From a virus: DNA of 38,749 bases. The stretch lies in IMG/VR virus record IMGVR_UViG_3300032291_001035, positions 1-38,749 of that record. One strand, given 5' to 3'. The notes beneath the pieces are model-generated. The model did not search any database. It saw only the letters and a list, made by a program, of their open reading frames with translations, and was not told the origin of the DNA. A program made the translations under genes and the position numbers. Of this stretch, positions 23,373 to 33,977 are shown piece after piece; position 1 is the stretch's first letter, and every line of letters starts with the position of its first letter.

Positions 23373-23606
23373 TCACCGTCGAGGTTTCGTTACATGATCC
23401 TCAAGTGTTGTTAAACGGTTCTCGATACGGTCAATCGCATCACGCATAGATGAACCACTGTTGTTCTTCATGTTCATCTCGACATAAGCAATTGCTTTAT
23501 CTAGCCGAGTTGCCCACCGATAAATGGGAAGAACAAACCCACGATAGATAACACCGCAGGAAGCAACAACAGCTGCCACCATTCCAAGAGATTGTACAAG
23601 TGTCAC
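23373..23606 (-). CDS. Small membrane-anchored coiled-coil protein, holin-type candidate, 77 aa
   Basis: GTG start overlaps the peptidase stop (GTGA). One N-terminal membrane span (LGMVAAVVASCGVIYRGFVL), then a helical tail with heptads (SMRDAIDRIENRLTTLEDHV). The layout, next to an endolysin, fits a holin accessory or antiholin; one-span proteins with a C-terminal coiled coil often occur there. Confidence 0.6.
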   Translation of the reverse strand: MTLVQSLGMVAAVVASCGVIYRGFVLPIYRWATRLDKAIAYVEMNMKNNSGSSMRDAIDRIENRLTTLEDHVTKPRR

Positions 23607-24172
23607 TTCCCGTCACACCACTGCCAGTGCCAGTGTTCAAATTCTGGTGACTTGATGTTGTCCCCTTGGAGGTAGAACCCAAACGTCGGTGCGTTCTCGC
23701 ACATCCACTTGAATCCTTTTTTAGCGGATGCCATGCCGACAATGTTGCCACCCTTGCCTTCAACAGCGAGGTCAATCGCAAGTCCCCAGCCGTGGTTAGA
23801 ACCTGACTTACCTGTCGGATCTGGTGCAGCCGATGGTGCCTTGCCCTTTTTAAGAATCCAAGTCTTACCGTCAAACTTGCGGGTCACTGTGTTCTTCTTG
23901 CCAAGGCGCGGATCATTCGGCTTGGCTACTTCGTAGCGATCCATGAACATTGCGAACTGTCCATCGTAGGAACGGTAGTCACCGATGTTGCGGAGTTGGA
24001 TACCTGCTGCCATCGCTGCGTCATACATTTTGTTGAACGCTTCGGCTGCTTCCTTGTACATCTTGCCACCGGTTTTGACACCAACAAGAAGACTCTTGTC
24101 AAGACGACCGTTGATCTGGCCTTTCAGACCAGCGGGAACTACCAACTTCTTGTACGGCAAAGCCTTTGACAT
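23603..24172 (-). CDS. Endolysin: M15-type peptidase (VanY/D-Ala-D-Ala carboxypeptidase-like), 189 aa
   Basis: The ATG at 24172 is preferred over 24232, since the latter runs inside the preceding gene. Metal-site motifs are visible: GDYRSYDGQFAMF, then GSNHGWGLAIDLAV (His and Asp ligands), and EHWHWQW near the C-terminus (Glu base and His ligand). The enzyme would cut peptide cross-links of the actinobacterial wall. No separate binding domain is seen; the basic N-terminal 40 residues may help targeting. Confidence 0.85.
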   Translation of the reverse strand: MSKALPYKKLVVPAGLKGQINGRLDKSLLVGVKTGGKMYKEAAEAFNKMYDAAMAAGIQLRNIGDYRSYDGQFAMFMDRYEVAKPNDPRLGKKNTVTRKFDGKTWILKKGKAPSAAPDPTGKSGSNHGWGLAIDLAVEGKGGNIVGMASAKKGFKWMCENAPTFGFYLQGDNIKSPEFEHWHWQWCDGK

Positions 24173-24173
24173 T

Positions 24174-24347
24174 TTATTCTTCTTCCATTGCGATCCCTGC
24201 AACGATGGCAAGGATGTTGATAATAAAAGCAATTGCGCTGATGAACAGTGCTTTGCTTAGGGTTTCACCTGAGAGGGTGATGAGCATGAGTGCGGTGCTG
24301 GTTAGCCACAATGACAGGCTAATTATGGAGCCGAGGTGTTTCCGCAT
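24174..24347 (-). CDS. Two-span small membrane protein, holin candidate, 57 aa
   Basis: Begins MRKHLGSIISLSLWLTSTAL and has two hydrophobic helices (about residues 6-24 and 33-53) ending in EEE. It directly precedes the peptidase gene, whose ATG follows its stop by one base. This is the standard holin-endolysin order, so holin is likely, though another holin candidate lies at 25553-25822. Confidence 0.65.
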   Translation of the reverse strand: MRKHLGSIISLSLWLTSTALMLITLSGETLSKALFISAIAFIINILAIVAGIAMEEE

Positions 24348-24360
24348 GGGTTTTACATTA

Positions 24361-25572
24361 TCACTTTCGCTTAATTGGCATGACCATCGCTGAGGTCACC
24401 AAGGTCATAACGACGAGTGTGCGACGTGTGCCAACGGGGACGGTTGATCCGAGTGGGACATAGGAGTCAACTGCTCCGCTGAAGATGTTGACTTCGGATT
24501 CAAATGATTCTCGGACGGCGGTCGGTGCGTCTTGTACTGCAGCTACGAGGGCAATGAGTTCTTCTTCGTTGAGGTCTTCTACTACTAGGGCTTCAAAGAT
24601 TTCGGTGGCTTGTTCGCCGGTGATGGTGGCGAGGACTTCGGGGTTGGTGGCGAGTTCGGTGGCTTGTTCGGGGGTCACAACCTCAGGAACTGTATTACCA
24701 TTCTGTATCGTCGTAGTTGTCACTTGGGTTGTCGATGGGCTTGAAGTAGAACTTGAAGCCTCTGGGACGCTTACAGTCACCTCTGAGACGGTTGTAGAGG
24801 TACTCGTAGGGATCATCGTAGTCGTCGTCTCCACTATCGAACTGGAGGTAGATGATGCCGTACTGGATGACGGACTCACCGTGGTCGTCGTACTCGGCAG
24901 AGTCGTAGTCACCAGGCTCAAAGTCGATGTCGTCGTGGGCGGGTCGGGCAGTGTCGTCGTAGTGCTGGATGATGTTGACGAACTTGATGTAGTCGATGGC
25001 TCGCTCGTTGTAGATGTTGTCGTTGCCATCGTCGTAGTCGTCCATACGGCCATCGTACTAAACGCAGAGTCAGGCACAATTGCCCACTCGTTTTGAACCA
25101 TCCACCACAGTTGCACCCACGCGCCACCACCGTTCTCATAGAACCACAGTGTTATCTCTTTAGATACCCCGTCTTGGAACTGCACCGGTTGCGACACAGA
25201 TCCGCCACCGCCTTTGTCATACCAATCTTCCGTGATCAGTTCGCCATCTAAATAAAGTTTGGTTCCATCATCAGCCTGCGCCATGAACTCGACAGGGCAT
25301 GTACACGGTGCAGTGATAAAGCCTTCGTACTTGACAGCGAAGTCTTCGTACATATTGAATAACGGTTCGCTATCAAAGTTGTTTTCGATGCGTGATCCGA
25401 CCATCGTGCCGACAATGCGATTATCGCCAGGGTAAGGCGGGGCGTTGTTGTACCCGTAGTTGTTGTAAACAGTGATGTTTATTCCCGCTGTGTTCTCAGC
25501 CTTTGCTGAAGAAGAAAGCAGGACGGCGCAAGCCCCTAAAAAAAGTAAGACCCTAAAGAGTCTCGGAGTCAC
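24361..25572 (-). CDS. Surface-anchored PA14-domain protein with Ser/Thr-rich stalk, 403 aa
   Basis: GTG start; signal peptide (RVLLFLGACAVLLSSSAKA). Residues about 30-150 hold a PA14-like carbohydrate-binding beta-barrel (FMAQADDGTKLYLDGELI). A Thr/Ser/Pro stalk runs from about 175 to 285. An acidic helical domain follows (EQATELATNPEVLATITGEQ; NEEELIALVAAVQDA), then a C-terminal hydrophobic segment and KRK tail, typical of membrane anchoring. Host actinobacteria use this layout for cell-surface proteins, so it was probably acquired from a host. It may alter the surface of the infected cell, or help the lysis cassette. It overlaps the holin gene end by 20 bases. Confidence 0.7.
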   Translation of the reverse strand: MTPRLFRVLLFLGACAVLLSSSAKAENTAGINITVYNNYGYNNAPPYPGDNRIVGTMVGSRIENNFDSEPLFNMYEDFAVKYEGFITAPCTCPVEFMAQADDGTKLYLDGELITEDWYDKGGGGSVSQPVQFQDGVSKEITLWFYENGGGAWVQLWWMVQNEWAIVPDSAFSTMAVWTTTTMATTTSTTSEPSTTSSSSTSSSTTTTLPDPPTTTSTLSLVTTTLPSTTTTVSPSSSTASSTSSSIVETTTTMIPTSTSTTVSEVTVSVPEASSSTSSPSTTQVTTTTIQNGNTVPEVVTPEQATELATNPEVLATITGEQATEIFEALVVEDLNEEELIALVAAVQDAPTAVRESFESEVNIFSGAVDSYVPLGSTVPVGTRRTLVVMTLVTSAMVMPIKRK

Positions 25573-25822
25573 GCTTCACGCCGAAAGCAGCATCGACTTC
25601 GTGGGCTTCCAACTTGCCGTCAAGAGAAGCCTTGGCAAGATTGACAAGCACGTCGGCAATGGCGTGGAATCCACCAAGAGCTGCGGAATACCACAGTGGG
25701 ATCGAGACACCGGTACCGACCGAGTTGATGATGCTGGAACCCGTGATGATTGTAAGGCTCGACATGATGAACAAGGCGACTACACGGCTTGCTACATCCT
25801 TGGCAATCTTCAGTGACAGCAT
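25553..25822 (-). CDS. Holin, 89 aa
   Basis: Two membrane spans (about residues 12-32 and 41-58) and a charged C-terminus (LDGKLEAHEVDAAFGVKRDS). The form, a basic N-terminus, two helices and HAIADVLVNLAKASLDGKL, is one I recognise from aquatic podovirus holins. It would form membrane lesions releasing the endolysin. An 8-bp hairpin masks its ribosome-binding site. Confidence 0.75.
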   Translation of the reverse strand: MLSLKIAKDVASRVVALFIMSSLTIITGSSIINSVGTGVSIPLWYSAALGGFHAIADVLVNLAKASLDGKLEAHEVDAAFGVKRDSETL

Positions 25823-25829
25823 TGGGGTT

Positions 25830-25862
25830 CTCCTAGTGGTTAGCCCCTTCAGCGACTAGGAG
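25830..25862 (-). promoter_or_regulatory. Hairpin masking the holin ribosome-binding site
   Basis: On the minus strand CTCCTAGT (25862-25855) pairs perfectly with ACTAGGAG (25837-25830), loop 17 bases. The 3' arm contains AGGAG, the Shine-Dalgarno sequence, 7 bases before the holin ATG (25822). Because CTCCT is itself an anti-Shine-Dalgarno, the fold would block translation. It offers a simple timer on holin synthesis. Confidence 0.6.
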
Positions 25863-25875
25863 GATAGTAGCAGAT

Positions 25876-27030
25876 TTAGTCGTGCTTGATGATGTAGTTA
25901 ACCACCACATGGGGCTGGTAATAAGCCTCGCCACCGCCTGTGTTGGCGTTGGTCATCGTGATGGCTGTGCCGACTGTCGCTGAAATACCAGTAACTGCTG
26001 ACGCTGTTGATTCTGTGTACGCAGAGCCAGGACTGTCGCTGTCAATCATTGCCCCTGTAAAATCCAAACCTGATAACGCTTCTTGACCGTTGATGGTGTG
26101 GACATGACCAGGGTCCGTAATCGTCACCGTTCCTGAAGCCAACACTGCTGTGTTGGCATGGCTGTGGCTCGGCAGGTTGTTAGTGCCGATGGTCGTGGAA
26201 CCACCTGTAGCCAGCAAAGTCAAAGAAGCGTTGTCGCCCAAGGCAAAACGCCCGCGCAAGTCAGGTGTTGTACCACCCACGATTGCAGCCAAAGCGGTAT
26301 AGCCGGTGGTGGCAGTGCCATCGCACAAAAGCCATCCTGTAGGGGCAGACGCGCCACCGTACATAGCAATAGTCCCGACAGGGACAAGAGCATTAGCAAC
26401 AGCCGTAGCCAACTTTGCAAGGGTCACGCTTGTTGATGCCAATTCATCTGATCCGACAGCACCAGTTGCAATTTCACTAGCCCCAACAGCGTTAGCTGCA
26501 ATCTTGGCTGCTGTCACTGCATCGTCAGCGATACCAGCGGTAGAAACTTGACCCCACTCAGGAGCAGTCGCACCGCTGTTCACCTTTAACACCTGACCGG
26601 CAGTACCAATCGCCAACTGGGTTGGATTAGACGCACCTTGATAAACAATGCCACCTTCGTTTGCATAGGTAGAGACAAGAAGGTTCGCTTGGTTCGCTTC
26701 CAACGCTGTGAAGACAGGGTAAATCGTGGCACCACCTGCGTGTACACGATCCGTGGTGTCATCCACCCCTCGACCGTTAGCCGAAGCAGACCAGCCCGAC
26801 GTGACTTCCTCATCAACCACCGTCAAAGTTGTAGTGGTTGCATAGACAACACAAATCTTTTCTTCGTTAGCAGTACCAGGGTTGACCACAACAAAGAACG
26901 GGGCTGAACCTGTCGGCCAACCTGACATGGCAGTAGCAAGGGAGATTGTTGTTGCACCTTGGGCAAGACCACCCGATGCGAGTGTGTTACTGACGGGTGC
27001 GCCCTTATATGACCGACGACTCTTAGCCAT
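25876..27030 (-). CDS. Tail fibre with tail-collar (microcystin-dependent-protein-like) domain, 384 aa
   Basis: After a basic start and an N-terminal beta domain, a helical/bead region (DAVTAAKIAANAVGASEIAT) leads into a tail-collar domain: VPVGTIAMYGGASAPTGWLL, CDG, then PDLRGRFALGD. The C-terminus is a Gly/Thr-rich tip ending VVVNYIIKHD. It is probably a receptor-binding fibre or its tip. GGAG precedes the ATG. Confidence 0.85.
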   Translation of the reverse strand: MAKSRRSYKGAPVSNTLASGGLAQGATTISLATAMSGWPTGSAPFFVVVNPGTANEEKICVVYATTTTLTVVDEEVTSGWSASANGRGVDDTTDRVHAGGATIYPVFTALEANQANLLVSTYANEGGIVYQGASNPTQLAIGTAGQVLKVNSGATAPEWGQVSTAGIADDAVTAAKIAANAVGASEIATGAVGSDELASTSVTLAKLATAVANALVPVGTIAMYGGASAPTGWLLCDGTATTGYTALAAIVGGTTPDLRGRFALGDNASLTLLATGGSTTIGTNNLPSHSHANTAVLASGTVTITDPGHVHTINGQEALSGLDFTGAMIDSDSPGSAYTESTASAVTGISATVGTAITMTNANTGGGEAYYQPHVVVNYIIKHD

Positions 27031-27039
27031 TGTTTTCTC

Positions 27040-28914
27040 CTAGTTTTCTACCGAACGCAAGGTTACAACAAGCGTCCCGTCAAATTGCCATGTGGTTCCG
27101 TAAGCATCTGATGAATCCCAAGCCACATCTTCAACAATCACAGTGTGTGAGAACGATCCAATTTGGAGGGTGATGATACGAGGGGATGAAATCAGGGTGT
27201 CAAAGAACGACTGGTGTTCTTCCACGTCGTAGAAGTATTCCATGTTGCGAGCCTTGACTGACCGATGCAACAGGATGGGAACAACAAAGACTTGTGAACG
27301 GAACGGGGTGACATAGGCTCGCGCCATCCAACGGGTCAAGGTCGGCCCAGTCGAGACAGTGGTTGTGCTACGGGTCAGTGTGAACTTGAAAGCTGCTTCA
27401 ATGGCTTTAGCGTCTGATCCGTCAACAGTGAATTCAGTGTCGTTTTGTTCAAGCCATGTGGCTAACTGCTGGTATTCGCCGTTGTCAATCTTGAGGTACG
27501 GGGTAATGGTACCGACAAGCGGGGTGGCACGGGTGTCAACTTTGGCGATGAACTTGCGATCTGGGATACCCCAACGCCATGTTCCTGTTTCTATTTCGCC
27601 TGATGCGACGAGACTGCTTGAGTCCTCTGCTACCACGCCAACACCAGAGATGGTGAAAAGTCTTTTACCTGAAAGCGTGGCAACCGACTGAACTGTGCCT
27701 GTGCTGTTGTACATCAAATCTGTTGCATGAGCAGGGGTGTTGGCTGAGGTGAAGACTGACAGGTCTAAGCGTCCAAGACCGCCTGATGTCCCGTCATAGT
27801 TGGTGTACCCGAACCATACGAAACGATCCTCTGCCGTGAAGCCATTTACCGTCCCTGTGGTGGGGATGAGCGAACCGGCGATAAGGTTCCCTTGAGAATC
27901 TGTTGAACAGAATCGGACACCTTTATTTGTTCCGATAATAACGAAACCAAGATAACCATGTAACGCTGTTGGGTATTCCCCTGTTGGCAGTTCTAAAGCA
28001 ACGATAGCGACATCTACTGTGCCGTCTGTTTTGATACCTAAACGGTAGACAATGCCTGCATCGTTTGAGTATCCCGCTACATAGATAGCGTTTTGCCCGC
28101 CAACAATCCCTGTGCAAACAAAGTTGGGGTCACGCAAAGTTGCTGTTGCTGTTCCATGAGAAGTGCTGGCAGCATAAGGAATGATATGCACATGAGTATT
28201 GGCAGTGTCGTTGTGGACACCAAGCACGAAGCCTTTAGCGAAGCCTAACTTTATGTAGTTGTATGTACCGCCTGATGTGGCGTAATGATCAGACAGACTT
28301 GCCCCACCAATAGTTGTCATCAACACACCCTCGTTGGCGTATGCAACATAGATTTGTTTTCCGTCAGTAATGATGTCGTTAATGGCTGCGGTGGGCGCAC
28401 CAGTAGTTACTGAAGTCCAAGTAGGAGTAGCGGCGTATGGGTTGGTGCTGTACTTTAATGTTTGACCGTCAGCCACATAAACATAACCATTGACCTCGAT
28501 CATTTTTAGGTTTGTCCCTGTCATGGCAGATGACGACGGGAGTCTGGTTGCGTTAAGCAAAGACAACTGACCTTTGATCCAAGGGTTAATACCTTTGGAT
28601 TTGTAGAACATATAGTCCTTGGATTCGGCTGTGTCGGAATACTGTTGACCCGAACCAAAATGCCAAGAGTCCTGTCCACGTCGCCACAAACCACCAGGGT
28701 TAATAGCTGCCTCACCAGGAGTTGTGGAATCGTCCGTTGAATCACGGACACGCTGTTCATAACCGCGCTGGAACTTTCCTGAGCGTTGATCAATCATGTA
28801 GGGGCGACCGTCAATAGCAACAGGGAAAATGTTCGGGACCAGCGAAGATGTCGAGGTGCCTGAGAAGTACGGCGGTGTCCCTGCATACGGCAAGGTGAAG
28901 GTAGTCACCGACAT
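27040..28914 (-). CDS. Tail nozzle / tail tubular protein B-like, 624 aa
   Basis: Almost all beta-strand with repeated blade-like units (YVYVADGQTLKYSTNPYAAT; NDIITDGKQIYVAYANEGVL), suggesting a beta-propeller. It follows the adaptor gene, matching podovirus gp11-gp12 order, where gp12 forms the nozzle closing the short tail. The call rests on order, length and beta character. It starts three bases after the adaptor stop. Confidence 0.7.
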   Translation of the reverse strand: MSVTTFTLPYAGTPPYFSGTSTSSLVPNIFPVAIDGRPYMIDQRSGKFQRGYEQRVRDSTDDSTTPGEAAINPGGLWRRGQDSWHFGSGQQYSDTAESKDYMFYKSKGINPWIKGQLSLLNATRLPSSSAMTGTNLKMIEVNGYVYVADGQTLKYSTNPYAATPTWTSVTTGAPTAAINDIITDGKQIYVAYANEGVLMTTIGGASLSDHYATSGGTYNYIKLGFAKGFVLGVHNDTANTHVHIIPYAASTSHGTATATLRDPNFVCTGIVGGQNAIYVAGYSNDAGIVYRLGIKTDGTVDVAIVALELPTGEYPTALHGYLGFVIIGTNKGVRFCSTDSQGNLIAGSLIPTTGTVNGFTAEDRFVWFGYTNYDGTSGGLGRLDLSVFTSANTPAHATDLMYNSTGTVQSVATLSGKRLFTISGVGVVAEDSSSLVASGEIETGTWRWGIPDRKFIAKVDTRATPLVGTITPYLKIDNGEYQQLATWLEQNDTEFTVDGSDAKAIEAAFKFTLTRSTTTVSTGPTLTRWMARAYVTPFRSQVFVVPILLHRSVKARNMEYFYDVEEHQSFFDTLISSPRIITLQIGSFSHTVIVEDVAWDSSDAYGTTWQFDGTLVVTLRSVEN

Positions 28915-28917
28915 CGG

Positions 28918-29805
28918 TTAAATCCTTGAAAGGATGGTGGGGTATTGGCGTTGCAGTTTTGCAGCTTCAGAGGTGATGCGGTCACGGCGCATACGGAGAA
29001 GGTTCGTAATAGATCCTGACACTGCACCGGCTGTGACTTCCTCAGCACGACGGGTATCCCCCTGTGATTCGGTGAAGTTCCGTTTCACTTCTCGTGGGTT
29101 AACCAAACGGATCTGTGCGCCAATGATCAGGATATCTTCACAAGAAGATGGCAACCCTGTCATGTTTTGAATGTTGTGCGATTCGGTAGACACATTCGTG
29201 AACGGGGTTTTGTAGACGATATGGATTCGACTGGTTGAAACATCTTCGTCAAACTTAAGGGCATACCCTGAGTTGAAGTCATCGTTTGGCAGGTCACGGA
29301 TGAGGCGTACACGGCGGATCTGTTGGTATTCAGTTGTTAAATACCGGCTAGATACTGAGATCAAGTCAATGATTGTGTCGGTGGTTGGGATGTTGAGCAT
29401 TGTCCACGAACCGTTGTAGTCAATGTCCATAGTTTTGACTTGGAACAAACCGTTCATCGGGGATGAAAGGTCGTCCAATTCGGCATTGATTGCCTCAACG
29501 ATTTGGTTGCGGGGGAACTTCGGATCTACAACCACGATGCTGTTAGTGGCGTGGGCTACCGCTGTGGTTCCGTTCCAGCCACGCTCGACAGTGGCTGATT
29601 TGCTACCGACAGCGATTTCCCATACATACATGAGTTCAGCGTCAACTTGGATGACGACACCTTCTCGGATGCCTTTCATGTCGTATTGGACGCTGACTGT
29701 TGTGGCGGTCGCAGAGACAGACGCAGCTAGTTTGTTGCGTTCCTCTACCGTCCCTGACAACAACTGTCGTACAGTACGGTCAATAACCGTTCCTAGTGTT
29801 GCCAC
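28918..29805 (-). CDS. Head-tail adaptor / tail tubular protein A-like, 295 aa
   Basis: GTG start (TAGTG overlap). The N-terminus starts with helix TVIDRTVRQLLSG, then beta sheets, then a helix (PRNQIVEAINAELDDL) and a C-terminal helix rich in Arg. This is the pattern of adaptor proteins that dock the portal ring to the nozzle in podoviruses. Context with the following nozzle gene supports it. Confidence 0.65.
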   Translation of the reverse strand: MATLGTVIDRTVRQLLSGTVEERNKLAASVSATATTVSVQYDMKGIREGVVIQVDAELMYVWEIAVGSKSATVERGWNGTTAVAHATNSIVVVDPKFPRNQIVEAINAELDDLSSPMNGLFQVKTMDIDYNGSWTMLNIPTTDTIIDLISVSSRYLTTEYQQIRRVRLIRDLPNDDFNSGYALKFDEDVSTSRIHIVYKTPFTNVSTESHNIQNMTGLPSSCEDILIIGAQIRLVNPREVKRNFTESQGDTRRAEEVTAGAVSGSITNLLRMRRDRITSEAAKLQRQYPTILSRI

Positions 29806-29945
29806 TATTTCTTCTTAGCCTTGGCCTTACGCACTGGAGCCTTCTTAGCGTTGCTCATCTTCATGCCTTTTTCTTTGGCTTCAGCCTTCGCCATAGCCAT
29901 TCCCTTAGCGTTGTATGGGAATTCTTTTTTTCCGACCTTTGGCAT
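29805..29945 (-). CDS. Small Lys-rich virion-region protein, 46 aa
   Basis: AAGGAG before ATG at 29945. Reads MPKVGKKEFPYNAKGMAMAK and ends in a Lys/Ala tail. I recognise the MPKVGKK-FPY start as recurrent in marine and freshwater podoviruses next to tail genes. Probably a DNA-contacting minor virion protein; role unproven. Confidence 0.7.
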   Translation of the reverse strand: MPKVGKKEFPYNAKGMAMAKAEAKEKGMKMSNAKKAPVRKAKAKKK

Positions 29946-29974
29946 TGTTGCTCCTTAAATACGGGACAGCCGTA

Positions 29975-31012
29975 TCATAGCCGATACCATTGGAGGTTCG
30001 CCTGAAGCCTTTGATCCTGAGGGTTACGAAACACAGCCTCGACACCGTACTCCCACGCTTTATCCATGTCCCCAAGGTGGTAGTTGGAAATAGCTGCCAG
30101 ATCATACGGGTACCAGTTCCATGCTTCAGCCTCACAGAAATAATCGGTGGGTCTTTCTGTGACTGCTAACGCCATTTCACACGCTGACGCGCAACGAATC
30201 CAATCGGCACGGTCGTAGTACAAGGTGGCTAGTGCCACCCAGTTTTCACGTCGTGTCGGATCTTCAGCGACTGCTTTATACAGGTGATGTTCGGCAGCAT
30301 CGGGTCGCATCTTTGCCATGTACCGGTGTGACGATGCCCGTTCAGGGTTCCACTGGGAGATTGACAGGTGCCGTGCAAAGTGATGCTGTGCTAGGGCGTG
30401 TTGACCGTGGAAGAAGTATTCACGGGCTAGATAAAACTGGTTGCGTTCATCATTCGGGTTGTCCTGAGCTGCTTGTTTCAGCATCTCTAAATACTGGGTG
30501 CGTGGTTTGCTGTTGTCAGGGTGGTGGTGGATGGCGAACCCCCCGCTGTAGATGGAAGCCTCAGCATCCACAGGGGTGAGGACTTCGTGGATGGGGTATT
30601 TCCAAGTGTGGCTATGCCTGCCGTGGACTCGACCAATCGTGAACGACTGTCCTTCTGATCCGTCTTCGTTGAAGGTGGTAACTACTTTGTGGGAGACACG
30701 GTTCGCTCCGACCCCGATGTATTCCAGTTCTTCACGCCAACCTGGTGTCAGTACCTCATCCATGTCTAGGCAGACACACAAATCTATGTCTTTGGGGAGG
30801 CAGGCGAGTGCGAAGTTGCGGGCGTGGTCAAACCGGAACGGGTCAAACTGGCGGGACATGACATCTATGCCGAGGTCAATAGCTGCTTGGCGTGTGCCGT
30901 CTGTTGATCCTGTATCAAGGATGAACCGATGGTCGGCTTCTTTGCAAGATTCAGCCCATCGTTGAACGAATTGTTCTTCGTTTTTAGCGATTGTATATAC
31001 AGCAATTTTCAT
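29975..31012 (-). CDS. Family-2 glycosyltransferase with TPR-like tail, 345 aa
   Basis: The GT-A pattern is clear: KIAVYTIAKNEEQFVQRWAE, DTGSTDGTRQAA, and the metal-binding LDMDEVLTP (DMD near residue 83). Residues 180-340 form helical repeats (NQFYLAREYFFHGQHALAQ; WVALATLYYDRADWI) like TPRs, which may hold the acceptor. It likely adds a sugar to a virion protein such as the adjacent collagen-like fibre. AGGAGG precedes the ATG. Confidence 0.9.
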   Translation of the reverse strand: MKIAVYTIAKNEEQFVQRWAESCKEADHRFILDTGSTDGTRQAAIDLGIDVMSRQFDPFRFDHARNFALACLPKDIDLCVCLDMDEVLTPGWREELEYIGVGANRVSHKVVTTFNEDGSEGQSFTIGRVHGRHSHTWKYPIHEVLTPVDAEASIYSGGFAIHHHPDNSKPRTQYLEMLKQAAQDNPNDERNQFYLAREYFFHGQHALAQHHFARHLSISQWNPERASSHRYMAKMRPDAAEHHLYKAVAEDPTRRENWVALATLYYDRADWIRCASACEMALAVTERPTDYFCEAEAWNWYPYDLAAISNYHLGDMDKAWEYGVEAVFRNPQDQRLQANLQWYRL

Positions 31013-31034
31013 ATAACCCCTCCTGTGTAGGTCA

Positions 31035-31171
31035 TTATTCTACAGCGTCAGTTTTCGGTGGTACTTCTAATGTCCACCCCGAAGCAAGAAGTTCAGCATA
31101 TTCTTCATCCGTCATTTCACGCTGACCATAAGTACCGTCATCAAGGATTGTTGCTATTTGTGGGTTCGTCA

Positions 31172-31172
<1 letters not shown>
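31035..31172 (-). CDS. Small acidic protein after the collagen-like fibre, 45 aa
   Basis: Its ATG overlaps the fibre stop (TAATG). Reads MTNPQIATILDDGTYGQREM and ends acidic. Small genes directly after fibre genes can encode fibre-assembly chaperones, but no family is recognised. Confidence 0.55.
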
Positions 31173-32877
<1,705 letters not shown>

Positions 32878-32894
32878 AACAGGGGTATCTTACA

Positions 32895-33977
32895 CTAAAC
32901 CGCAGCCCCTGATTCGGTAAGGACTCGATGGACATCTTCGGGGACTTCGTAGGTTTCACCTGGTGTCATCAGCCAATGTTTGTTGCCGATGGTGGCGTTG
33001 ACTTTGCGACGTACCTGCATGGGGATTATCACGGTTGCTGGGATGTGGGTCGGGTTGTCTAGTAGTTCACCGGTGGGCAGGGTGGCTATGAGTTTCTTGG
33101 TGGCGTTAGCCCATGAGAATGTTTTGGTTGCCGAGATTTGACTGGCGGCACGGATACGGTTTGCTTCTCGGTTGTTGTACGCCTCGACCATCAGTTCTTC
33201 AAGGACGGCCTGATTTGGTTCATCCCACAGCCCTACAGACTCTGCTTTGGATTTGCCACACGGAACTACCCCAAAGGCTAAATGAGCGAACTGGGACTGT
33301 CCTGTGCTGTCTGAGAGGATTGTAGGAATACCTGACGCTATGGCTTGCAAAGGCATCAGACCGAACCCTTCGCCACGGGACACAGCAATAAAACAATCAG
33401 CCTTGTTAAACCATTCCCGTTGGGTATCCATCGTCATCCAATTACGGTGCATAACCACATTCGGTGGGAACCGGTCAGGCGTATCACGGGCATGAGGAGC
33501 TGCCTTGATATGCAACTCACTGTTAGGCAACCCCAACGCAGTGAACGCTTTGACCACAATGTCTAAACCTTTACGGAACCACAACGATCCGCCAGCATGA
33601 AACCGAAAAGTCTCTGACTGTTCCACCTCTATCGGTCGCCAAAACCGATGGTCAACACCTAACGGGACAACACTCACATTGTCATGGTGGCGTGAAAACA
33701 ATTCACGGTTATGTTCACACGGCACAATGATCTGGTCATACTTCGGCAGCCAACGCAGAAAATACTCAGGCAAAGTATCCGTCTCCCACATTGTGAAACA
33801 CGCACGGTGCTGACCTTCATGCCAGCCCCCCGCCCCATCAGGGGTACCCATATAGACATCAGTCGAAGCCAACGGATCAAGGCTCACCGTCTTAGGAAGC
33901 GACGTGACAAACCCTTCAAGCATTGAACCATAGCCAAACTTCGGGTCTTCACACCCCCGCCAAGACTGGTAGTTCAC
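32895..33977 (-). CDS. Family-4-type glycosyltransferase, 360 aa
   Basis: GTG start overlapping the previous stop (GTGA). GT-B features: VVPLGVDHRFWRP, HAGGSLWFRKGLDIVVKAF, and the donor-site motif SRGEGFGLMPLQAIASGIPT with E-x7-E-like spacing. A C-terminal small domain (KHWLMTPGETYEVPEDVHRV) is extra and phage-like. With the family-2 enzyme it could build a short glycan on the virion. Confidence 0.9.
   Translation of the reverse strand: MNYQSWRGCEDPKFGYGSMLEGFVTSLPKTVSLDPLASTDVYMGTPDGAGGWHEGQHRACFTMWETDTLPEYFLRWLPKYDQIIVPCEHNRELFSRHHDNVSVVPLGVDHRFWRPIEVEQSETFRFHAGGSLWFRKGLDIVVKAFTALGLPNSELHIKAAPHARDTPDRFPPNVVMHRNWMTMDTQREWFNKADCFIAVSRGEGFGLMPLQAIASGIPTILSDSTGQSQFAHLAFGVVPCGKSKAESVGLWDEPNQAVLEELMVEAYNNREANRIRAASQISATKTFSWANATKKLIATLPTGELLDNPTHIPATVIIPMQVRRKVNATIGNKHWLMTPGETYEVPEDVHRVLTESGAAV

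Noticed and set aside
24485-25096. A 203-residue plus-strand ORF rich in Val/Asp
   Set aside because: It is the antisense of the Ser/Thr-rich stalk of the PA14 protein; low complexity alone explains the open frame.
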